From Mytilisepta virgata (taxonomy: Eukaryota > Mollusca > Bivalvia > Mytilida > Mytilidae), in NCBI GenBank assembly GCA_028015205.1, contig CM051520.1, forward strand, positions 38,763,494 to 38,827,493: a DNA stretch of 64,000 nucleotides, given 5' to 3'. Both the position numbers and the translations under genes were made by a program. The notes beneath the pieces were generated by a model that worked only from the letters and a program-made list of their open reading frames with translations, was not told where the DNA came from and ran no database searches. Shown here piece after piece: positions 14,201-22,800 of this stretch. Within the stretch, counting starts at the first letter, position 1; the number at the start of each line of letters is the position of its first letter.

Positions 14201-15402
14201 CCAAAGTTAATTGTATATTAATTACATTAATAAGTTGTTCTGATATGCAATTAACAATATTCCAAGACTTTATATCTGTCTTTGTTGATTTTACAAGTAT
14301 GGTCTAAACTCTTTTGATAATTTCTCCATTTAACTGTAAGTTGATCGAAAATTTGTTATCTTAAATTAACACAAAAAATCTCTAATGTTTAGATTGATAA
14401 ATCATAAAGATTACAATTCATTTGTGTTTTTAATTTTTATTAGTATTTTTTCATCTTATGATTGTTTATATGTATTTCAAACTTGCCACTATATTAATCA
14501 GTCCAAGTTTAGAACAGGCATACATGTAGTTGCTTTTATGGAACTGTGTGTTTCATGGATCTTTACAAATTAAGGTTCTGGATTTTTGAAAAGTAAAATG
14601 AGGATTAATTACATTTTTCATGCATCAAGTTTTGTTTATTCTGTTATCAATTATCTGATATCACAATAAAAACATCGTTTCTCATTTAACAGTTTTAAAT
14701 AGTTAAATAAACATCAAACATCTAATTAACTCAACTGATAACTTTCATAGTACAATGAAAATATAATTAAGTCAGTTGTTTTCAAATACATCATTTATCT
14801 AATTTAAATATTCGGAATGATAAATTAGATACATCATGGTAAAAGTTATATTATATTCATATTACAATCAACAATGTTATGTCAGTCTCTATATTCTATT
14901 TATTAAAGAGGGTGAACAGATTCATTTTGTAGGGCAAACAGACTCGGGCAAATGGACCTGATACCATTCTGCATCTAGCCTCAACTGAAGTTGCTACCAA
15001 ATGGGGAGGTCATTATTGGCTGTACAGGTCTAGGACAAGAATTTCACTGGGGTGGTTTTTTTGTTTTGTTTTCCATTCTGACTGGAAAGCCATATTTAAA
15101 ACTTCATTAATATACCGAAGTTGCTGTTCTTTTTTCACATCCTGTTCCAATGCATGAAAGTCAATTGATAATAAAGCGACAATTCCATTGACAACTTCAA
15201 TTCCAGACAAAATCTTTAAAACTTCCTTCTTTGATTTAGTCCATGCATTGCTCTCATCAAGTGGTTTGCACAAAGCCATCCGAACAAGGCATGGGAGAAC
15301 AGGCCTTAAATCACATTCTTTGGATGAACTGAGTGCAGATATGTCAACGTCTCGTACGCTTCTGAATATCTCTGGCTTAACACTGCATTTTAAATTTTGC
15401 AT
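2258..15402 (-). CDS. INTS2: Integrator complex subunit 2, 5' part (nine exons, 3' end outside the window)
   Basis: INTS2 is a core subunit of the nuclear Integrator complex, which cleaves snRNA 3' ends and attenuates RNA polymerase II transcription. Exons on the minus strand in order: 15402-15116, 13915-13777, 12802-12700, 11738-11625, 11023-10893, 9943-9755, 9356-9187, 3362-3237, 2329-2258. All junctions are GT-AG and phases agree throughout (1331 nt, 443 codons plus 2 nt). Recognisable INTS2 segments include LPCLVRMALC, VNGIVALLSIDFHALEQD and KEQQLR (exon 1), ISQLQGGLTMEFE (exon 2), EEVSDVLCIAQA (exon 3), LVANSPDSF (exon 4), DEESMSGRRR (exon 5), PGLAVALTL (exon 6) and AGARFVSLGLSM (exon 8). 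The vertebrate protein is about 1200 residues, so roughly the first third is here. The start at 15402 gives an N-terminus similar in length to the human protein. Intron 7 (3363-9186) is expanded by repeat elements. Identification comes from remembered family sequence and is strong. Confidence 0.93.
4402..5869 (+). mobile_element. Family 1 repeat element, copy b, in INTS2 intron 7
   Basis: Starts ctagagactctaaat and ends caggtgagctaaaa, with the same ~167-bp internal units and the same gacgacgga-rich 3' part as copy a. Flanks: before the left end is a family 2 unit stopping at 'aagccttcatac', and after the right end the same unit resumes as 'ataagatcaattggtaaaa'. So the element splits a family 2 unit at a precise point. 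Confidence 0.7.
6362..7162. mobile_element. Non-autonomous hAT-like DNA element nested in family 1 copy c
   Basis: Left end reads (c)agtgttctccccag and right end ctggggagaacgct(g), perfect or near-perfect inverted termini of the CAGTG type typical of hAT elements. The host sequence 'gaccatc' is present on both sides and occurs once at the equivalent place in uninterrupted family 1 units (gaggaccatctaagg), giving a 7-8 bp target duplication. The ~800-bp interior has no supported coding region. Assignment to hAT rests on termini and duplication length only. Confidence 0.6.
7281..7680. repeat. Insertion of short direct and inverted ggttcaaaataccat motifs in family 1 copy c
   Basis: The family 1 phrase 'cagctgtggc|ggccatctt' is split here by about 400 bp. 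The insert contains two related blocks ('tatattgaaccccctactatacacctc' split around 7285 and 7425) and several direct and inverted copies of a 'ggttcaaaataccat' motif, with gaccccgggttca / tgaacccggggtc near 7600-7650 forming a hairpin. No ORF of note. Boundaries are approximate. Confidence 0.5.
8450..9046 (+). repeat. Family 2 repeat, several units of about 150 bp
   Basis: Units carry 'aaaaaagtccggaaaac', 'caagggcaataactctcac' and 'tgatctgtaactcat' blocks, repeated at about 8470, 8610 and 8890-8960, and end with a gatggacggacagaatgc / tatagtcccc tail. The same family flanks the family 1 copies at 4330-4400 and 5870-6010. Around 8745-8880 lies a separate inserted piece ending in gtgaaataaaatgtcttt, which looks like a retroelement 3' end. 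Confidence 0.6.
12150..12244 (+). repeat. Probable LINE/SINE 3' end with gaactt tail
   Basis: A short piece with 'ggcccttaatcggtaataaaaa' split composition, ending in a tandem ttgaacttgaacttgaac tail typical of non-LTR retroelement 3' ends. It lies in INTS2 intron 3. Only the tail is diagnostic. Confidence 0.4.
13015..13440 (-). repeat. Decayed copy of the 'ggggcata' repeat (family 3), reverse orientation
   Basis: Contains successive blocks 'gacctaaatgcaaaaa', 'aaatgtaggtcatggtgactcaaatgtt' (in pieces) and 'gtgaacctaaatgcaaaaac', which are the reverse complement of blocks in the better-preserved copy at 25588-25952. Similar shorter pieces lie near 17780-18030 and 19545-19685. Located in INTS2 intron 2. 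Confidence 0.45.
14158..14260 (+). mobile_element. Solo end of the GGTTAGACTCC element
   Basis: 'ggttagactccattaattat' followed by 'ctcagttt..agaaat.cacccc' matches the left end of the 1.47-kb element at 56814. No matching right end (ggagtctaacc) was seen nearby, so this is a fragment in INTS2 intron 1. Confidence 0.5.
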
Positions 15403-15759
15403 GGTTGTTCTTTCGGGGGTAAACTATAAATATAGGTTTACAACGTTTAAATTTGGGCCATGGAAAGTCATGCTTCAGTCAAACTTGAATCCATTCGGAA
15501 TATCACTAACCCGTCATCGGTCATCAGGTAGGGACATTTCGGACCCTGACTACTCGGACCATTCTACTGGATTTGTTTCTTTCGCCGCAGTAGGGCCATT
15601 AGGGACCAATCTGATGGATTACGATCAATGATATATTTTCATGAATATATTTTTTTAAGCTTACAAATTCAATTGCAGATTAATTGAAAGACTGGGTGAA
15701 TATTTAGTCTAGACAATAGAAATTTAAATTACATTTCTGACAAGGGGGTCAAATTTTTT

Positions 15760-16770
15760 TCAACACTTAATCGTAAAGAAAAAAAATGATGTATGATATG
15801 TGCGGATAACGGCACAGAACTGTATAACAATAAAAGTATATGTGAGCTCTGATATGTAAAAAAAACAAAACAAAGAGGTTATAGCAAACAAAAAACCAAA
15901 ACCGCAATCAATTGTAGACAGACAAACCATGGAAGACAAATGAACAACCACAAGCACAATAAATAAACACTGGAAACTAAAAAAACAATCAGCACGAGCT
16001 CCTATAAAAACCAGGAGTGAACTCGGGTGCTCCATAAGGGTAATTAAGCAGTTCTTTCTCCGTATACGGCACCCGTCGTGAAGTTCAACAAAGTCAATCC
16101 GGTGGTATATAGTCACAAATCGGTGTAGGTACATGCAATGTTACGACAGTGGGAACAGGTTCAATATCATATTCCATATTGGAACACTGTTACTCACGCA
16201 TGCCCTTGGTTAGCGGATAAGCTGAGAAGCGTAGACGCCATATGCAGGCGATGCTGATATATTGCTACTCAAGAAGGGAAAGTTAACAATAGAAAAGTTG
16301 AAGTAATCACGTTTGTCATAAAGTTTTGATCCTCATTATCTATTTAAAAAAAAACAATCCAAATATGAAGCGGACTTCTATGTATCAGTAGTATCCTTTA
16401 TTTCAAGCTCACTTGGGTAGATGAGATGTAGAACTCTTGGAATTTGTCGTTATTCAACGACAACACGTCATCTATATATAACTAAAGGTAAAATTAAAGG
16501 ATTGGGCTAGTTTCTTTTTGTTTTCATATAGTAAGCCTTGAATGAAGTCCGCCTCATATGAGTACAGAAATAGATCAGCGAGGAGAGGAGCACAGTTGGT
16601 TCCCATGGGATTGGGGAATGCCGATTGTTTCATGTGTTTGTTCGACCGCCAAATTCAACAAATATGTTGTCTATGAGAAAATCTAACATGTTTGTAATTT
16701 CATCTTCAGAATACTTTTTGTCAGAATGAGAGTCAGTGGTTATTCACGAAATAAGACTTTCCTCTACCTA
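15760..16770 (-). pseudogene. Broken Penelope-like reverse transcriptase and its 3' flank
   Basis: On the minus strand from about 16750 the sequence encodes, with frame changes and stops, KKYSEDEITNMLDFLIDNIF, then a clean block PMGTNCAPLLADLFLYSYEA DFIQ (about 16615-16530), then DDVLSLNNDKF (about 16470), LEIKDTTD, and SNISASPAYGVYASQLIR (about 16250). PMGTNCAPLLADL and (Y)IDDVL are the core B and C motifs of reverse transcriptases; the wording resembles RTs of Penelope-like elements common in mussel genomes, although the exact class is inferred. The segment down to 15760 is continuous with this and looks like the element's 3' region. The copy is dead. It sits in the INTS2-MED31 intergenic region. 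Confidence 0.65.
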
Positions 16771-18100
16771 AAACTAGAAATTTATACCTGTGTGTGCTAT
16801 TTTTCTTGAAAAAACATTGATGAAATAGTTGTTTCAATCGATATTTTGATTAAACATGTAGTATGGTAGTGTAGAGTGTAGAGAAGTCGAATGTTTTTAT
16901 GCTGTTGCATGTAGCTAAAGATTTTGTAGTATTTTTTTTTTTTTGAGTTTTTAAGAATCGACATCTGATTGACGCCACAGGTGGAATATGATGTTTCACA
17001 AATCATGGAATGTTGTTACCCTTGTATCATTAAACAATGGCCTCTCTGTGTGAAGAAAAACCGGACATGGAGGCGGTGTCACAAAAAGAGCAGCAGACCA
17101 CAGGAACAGTTATGCAACAACAAAAAACACCCAGAACTCGCAGCTAGTAGTCTTCAATATTAGAAAACCACTAGGTTTACCCATATGCCACCTTATGTTT
17201 GTAGTCTTTAACAAGGCAAAACCCACCATAAATGAGCTCTGGGTCGCCTTATTAAACTATTATAAGACTAGAAAAATATCCACCTGATTAGCTATGTACC
17301 AAATTATCATATATAAAACTAAAGGGATGTAACGAGGCTAGACAAAACATTGACCTGCAATTTCCTGGCTTGGGACAGTTGCATGATACATGCAGCAGAA
17401 TAAACCAGTCTTTATTCTAAGAACCTTTGCTAAATGGGAGCCAACATAGGAATATAAATATACATAGATAAAAATAAAAATAATTCCATAGAAACCCAGT
17501 TCACGACTGTGATTACTTATAAACATAAAAACACAAAAGGACATCACAGTATAATATAAGTCACTGACATCACAGTTTGAAAAAAGGGGGTCATCCGCGT
17601 TTTTGTGATATGATGTATGAAAGGAGGGTCACAACTTTTTAATTAACTTCTATAAGGGGAATCACGCCTTTTACAATCCATGAAATAATTTTGTGCCGCC
17701 CTCCCTCTGGAAATAAATAATGACTGGTCCCTTTACCAAAGGTTTTTTATGCCAACTATAAAGACAAATATAACTAGTCTTTTCAAAGTCATCCAAGCAT
17801 AAAATATAGGTCAAAATTGCATCATGTAAGATGAATGTAGTTGTGAAATATCTATTGATTCATTACCTTGGGCTCTTTTAAAATACACTCAATCACGCAA
17901 AAATATTAACGAAGTCAATCAATCATTACAGTAGATCGTGGTTACTCAAACATTTTCAAATGTTGTTGAGTTGTGTTGTGTTGTTGAATTATTTTAATAC
18001 AGTAGAAAATAGTTTTAATAATTTTGATAAGTTTGAGAAACTTACACATGTTATAAAAGGTTTCTGAATCCGTCGACACCAAGTGATATTAAAACAGTTA

Positions 18101-18441
18101 GGGACGAGATCAAAAGTTCAATGTAGGATAAAAAAAACTTAATTCAAATAGTTTGGGAGTGGGGGAGGGGGGGGTAAAAATCGCTGCAAGTTTTGTTATC
18201 CGACATCGATTTTCGGATTGAAAAATACGGATCAAGTGATGTCCAAGTCAATATACAGAAAAAACATACATTGTTGAGGAAAAACAGGACCCATGATACA
18301 AAAAGTATACTCTCAAAGCATATGCCCATATTGGTCAATCAATTTTTCCCAAATTAAGTTAAGAAGGGGGGTGAGGGGGTCAGTGAAAAAACTATGTGAA
18401 TTAAGTTTTTTTATCCTACATTGAACTTTTGATCTCGTCCC
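18101..18441. mobile_element. 341-bp MITE with ~50-bp TIRs and TTA duplication (PIF/Harbinger-like)
   Basis: The left end gggacgagatcaaaagttca continues as atgtaggataaaaa and is repeated in inverse at the right end (near 18395-18441). TTA flanks both ends (18098-18100 and 18442-18444). A 3-bp TTA duplication with GGG...CCC termini fits PIF/Harbinger. No transposase is present. Located upstream of MED31. Confidence 0.7.
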
Positions 18442-18576
18442 TTACATCCTTTATAAAACAGTCATTAGAACTGAGGATTATCATAACAATTAACTGTTTA
18501 TATATCTTCTTTATTGTTTTTAGTGTGTGTGTTATGAATGTTGTATTTTGTGTTTTGCATAAATAAAGTTATTATT

Positions 18577-18956
18577 ATTTTGTCTATCCTGTTACCATAT
18601 TTAAGAGAATTTTTTACTATCAAAAGGCAAACTGTGAAAAATAATGTTGCTTATTTCTGAAAGATGCGCTAACTGGTGGCCTTTCAGAAAAGAATAACAA
18701 AATATTAAAAAGAAAAAATATCACTTAATAGCGCGTCCTGAAAAAAACGTCTAAAAATATATTTCCTGTAACAAATGGTACAATCAACGCATAACTGAAT
18801 GAAGCACTTCCTTATATTCGGCTTATATTGGACTTTTGAATCATTCCAACACTTAGGTCCTTTATTAGTCATGTTACTGTATTACATATATAACATGTAT
18901 AATTTATGTAAAAGGCTTTTTTTCTATATGGTAACAGGAACAGGATAGACAAAATT
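18577..18956. mobile_element. Possible MITE with inverted attttgtctatcctgtt ends
   Basis: The sequence 'attttgtctatcctgtt' followed by 'accatat' at the left recurs inverted at 18925-18956 (with one extra 6-bp cctgtt unit). The interior includes a ttctgaaag...ctttcagaa hairpin near 18655-18690. The segment just upstream (18485-18570) ends in ataaagttattattatt, like a retroelement 3' end. Class unknown. Confidence 0.45.
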
Positions 18957-19150
18957 ATATTTTTATCAATTCTATTAATTGCTAATTGTTAATAAGATGA
19001 TTTCTAAATGTAAATTATGATTGATATTTTACCGCAGGTACTGTAAAAAAAATGCACCTAAATATAATTATTCTAGCATACATTTTAGGTCCTGGTAACT
19101 GTTGTTTACGTATTGTGCTATATAAAATAAACGAAGTGGAACAATATCCC

Positions 19151-19172
19151 GGGGGGGGGGGGGGGGGGGGGG
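19151..19172 (+). repeat. Homopolymer run of 22 G
   Basis: Uninterrupted G run next to the fold-back at 19203-19493. Its true length is uncertain because such runs are prone to sequencing and assembly error. Confidence 0.9.
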
Positions 19173-19202
19173 TTGCGTGAATAACTCCATATATAAACCT
19201 AT

Positions 19203-19493
19203 ACGGGGATGTGCGGTAAATTTGGGTGGGTTTTTCATGATGTTTGGTATTAATTCGGGTATGTTTTGAAAAACTAATATTTATTCGTGTTGTATTTACA
19301 CAAACTTTGAGTGCTATTCAATTCCTCAGATATTTGTATATAAACATCAAGTATTAGTTCGGGTGTGCTTTTTCGAGATGGCCGTTTTTCGGGTAGGTAT
19401 TTTCATCAAAATTATTTTTTCCGGTATATTATTTACAGGTATTCTAGTATTTGCTAAGGTAACTTTTCTTAAGCCATTTCCGCACATCCCCGT
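19203..19493. repeat. Fold-back with perfect 14-bp arms acggggatgtgcgg
   Basis: acggggatgtgcgg at 19203-19216 and its exact reverse complement at 19480-19493 bracket a 263-bp G/T-rich loop with repeated 'ttcgggt' motifs. It may be a small inverted-repeat element. Both open frames across it are reverse complements of the same low-complexity sequence and are not taken as genes. Confidence 0.55.
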
Positions 19494-19739
19494 CAAAAAG
19501 CCAGAGAGTCCTCCCCCGCCCCGGAACAATATACCCACAGCTTGATATCTATCCAAATAAGTTTCTGCGAAATGGACCTAAATGAAAAACTCAGCAGATT
19601 CATTCAAGCATGAATTTTCTATTAAAGATACCTGCATAGTAGTTCAACTGTGTTCAATGTTATGGAAATACAACAATAAATCTATATATTATATTGCCAT
19701 TCTATATTTTTTCCACTTGGAAAATGCGATTTAAAATAT

Positions 19740-19804
19740 CTTGATGGTCCGAGTAGTCTTGTGCCGAGTTGTCCTGCGGACACTCATTTCTTTCGAACTT
19801 CATG
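19740..19804 (+). promoter_or_regulatory. MED31 5' flank / 5' UTR
   Basis: The 65 bp before the MED31 start codon are richer in G+C and CpG than the surroundings (ggtccgagtagtcttgtgcc, then cgagttgtcctgcgg). There is no clear TATA box. The 12-mer ggtccgagtagt occurs inverted at about 15550-15561, upstream of the divergent INTS2 gene, which might be a shared control site or chance. Confidence 0.35.
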
Positions 19805-22800
19805 ATGGCAGCAGCCAGACAAAATTCTGGACAGGGTAAATAAAACAATTCAAGAGTTCTTGGGACATTCTAGAATTTCTTTTCGGTTTATTTGACGAGG
19901 ATCAAAACAAACTTCGCACTGGTTGTATTCATAAAGGTGAAACAAACCCTCACCTGCTCTCTAGATCTCTGGCCTCACTTCCTTCGAGAGATTATTGACT
20001 GCATTGTCTATATGTAAATGGAGTTCTAATGGCAAGAGATCAATTCTCGCAACTGCACCAGATTTACTTATGAAGATGAGACTAAAAACACCATAAAATA
20101 TGGCCATATGTTAGAATAAAGTTTGTACAGTTCTCAAATCTAAAACTTTTATCAATTCATTTGTTTTCTTCCATAATATGTACTATATACATGCAATATA
20201 GTCGCATGTCATGAGAAATAGTCATATACGTTCTTGCCTCTTGGTAAGAACTACTCCTTTGCTGGTATATTTTATCTGAGGGTTTATACACAACCTTGTT
20301 ACGGGCTTGCAAATAAAAACTTTTCAAGAGAGTCTCTTGACAGGGGGTAACACGAATGACCGAATGACGCCGTCATTTTCCGAATAACACCTGTAATGAC
20401 CGAATGACACCTGAAATTTTAATTTTAGCACATATTGGTGACTTTTAAACATTGTTTAATAAATAATATTACATTATAAGTTGATGATATATCATAAAAA
20501 TGTTTTATTGAAGCAGGTAAGTTCATACAGATGTCATTATAAATTTGGCGGATATATCAAACATGGCGACCAAGGAAATCAAAATGTGAAGACTAAAAGA
20601 AAGATTGCATACATTGAAAACGTGTTCATTTTGGACCACAAAAGTGGAGCCCTCATGCCACGACAAGGCAATGAACAATATGAGGGTGGGCGCCCTTTTT
20701 AAATTCCCCTTTTTAAAGAAAATAAAGAATAGTTAACTTTCTAGAATAATTTTTTTTTATGTATTTATATATATATATATTTATATTTTTTAATATTATA
20801 ATTAAAAAGTTACAAAATATTTGATTAGAATGAAAGAAACAATTTGCAGGAACCCTCCTGAGAGATAAGAACCAAGCCCTTTTAAAGTTAAGTTAAAACT
20901 ACTAAGATATCCTGCACAAGGCACGGGCATATCTGTCGTAGTCCGCGGAAACTTTATTTAGGATTTATTATAAAAACAAAATTTAAAACTACTAAGATAT
21001 CCTGCACAAGGCACGGGCATATCTCTCGTAGTCCGCGGAAACACTTTATTTAGTATTTATTATAAAAAAATTTAAAACTACTAAGATATCCTGCACAAGG
21101 CACGGGCATATCTGTCGTAGTCCGCGGAAACACTTTATTTAGTATTTATTATAAAAAATTTTAAAACTACTAAGATATCCTGCACAAGGCACGGGCATAT
21201 CTGTCGTAGTCCGCAGAAACACTTTATTTAGTATTTATTATAAAAAATTTTAAAACTACTAAGATATCCTGCACAAGGCACGGGCATACCTGTCGTAGTC
21301 CGCGGAAACACGTTATTTAGGATTTTATTATAAAAATTTTTTCCTCCGGTTGTACTAAATAGTAGTATTAAATACACAATCAGTCCTTTTTCTTTTTGAA
21401 GGTTGTTGTTCTCTCGTTTATCTTTCTTTTCCGTTGTCCGATTTTCTTTCCCAATGCCCGCGGCTTTATAACATTCATCCTGCCATCTGTGGATGTAATC
21501 ACGCGCTTATCTGGTGGTATATAACTCTTGAACCTTTTGGTCAATCTCTCTCTTTCCTGTACGGTCTTGTTTACCCACGCTGTTGCTGTTATCTCGAAAT
21601 GTTTATGTGAATCAGCCACACGGTACTGGCCCCTGGACACCAAAGCACGCTGTAAGTCCTTGAATTGGGTTTCCACGATTTCCTTAATTGTCACAATCAA
21701 GTCCAGTAACGGTTTCGACTGCCAGTTGATAGCTGATTTGAGCATGTGGTTCAGTGATTCACTATTGTTGTTGGTCCAGCCTTTGTCGAAGTAACCCGGT
21801 GGTGTCCATAAATCACGAAGTACACGAGCTTCACGAGCGAAATAACGGTGGAATGTCGATGAAAGTTCCTTAATCTGGTCCTCGAGTTGTTCACACTTAA
21901 AATCGAAACAAATGTCGTCATCTGAATGTACGAGTCCTTGGTCACCGAAGATGCTGTCAAGTATGGACTCTCTGTCATTTTTGCTTATTCCTTCGTCAAT
22001 CATTTTCTGCTTAATGTTGCCCTTCAAATGCCGAATACAAAGAATATGTCCAGATTCAGGGAATGCCGTCTTAATTGATTTCACTAAACCTGCTTCTTCG
22101 TCCGTACCAAAAAACAGTTGTTCTGTGTCGGCGTTGATTAGTTTTACTCGAAGGTGGTTGAAAAAGTTGCTGAAGATGTCGAAGTCGCTGTTGTCATGAA
22201 TATAAATCGGACCCATAAAAATCGGCGGTTCTTTTGTCTTCTCCATAACAACGGCCATCTGCTTATAACAAGTCACTGTCACATGCATATCACATAGGTT
22301 GAATGTCTTGTCTACTCCTACGATGGATAGTCCGGAACAACACAGGTGTTTGATGTCTTCTAGTTGAGCATCGGAATAAAGGATCAAGCACGGTGCCTTT
22401 CCTTTTTCTCTGATGATGGATCGGACTATAGTATCCTTATCACTGTCTAGCATCTTGTCAATTTCGTTGATGTGGTCGGCGATATTTCCGCGGCTTACAG
22501 AATGGCCCAGATCTTGTATTCGCTGTTTTTTCTTATCATTCTAGTTCTTGTCGTGCACTTGCTTCCTATTGCTCGGTCCACTTGTCACCTCATACTTGTT
22601 CGTCAACTTGTTGTAAACATTCAGCGGTCTGTCTTTACGGAGCATATCGACATCTCGGTCATAACGCTTGCGGGTGTTCTTAAATATTCTTCACCAGATT
22701 TGGAATTACCATGAGGTGCTAATCCTGGAAACTTTCCTAGATATTCCACTACGCCAACACTTTCCTTTGCGCCTTGTCCTAACCAAGAAACTCTTTTTTT

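Noticed and set aside
15188..15631. 147-codon open frame on the plus strand
   Set aside because: It is antisense to INTS2 exon 1 and its conserved coding sense is on the minus strand.
19347..19556. Overlapping 60-70-codon frames on both strands
   Set aside because: They lie over the fold-back and low-complexity G/T-rich sequence and show no protein-like pattern.
20895..21341. CRISPR-like regular array
   Set aside because: The 89-bp units are contiguous with no unique spacers, and the context is a eukaryotic transposon.
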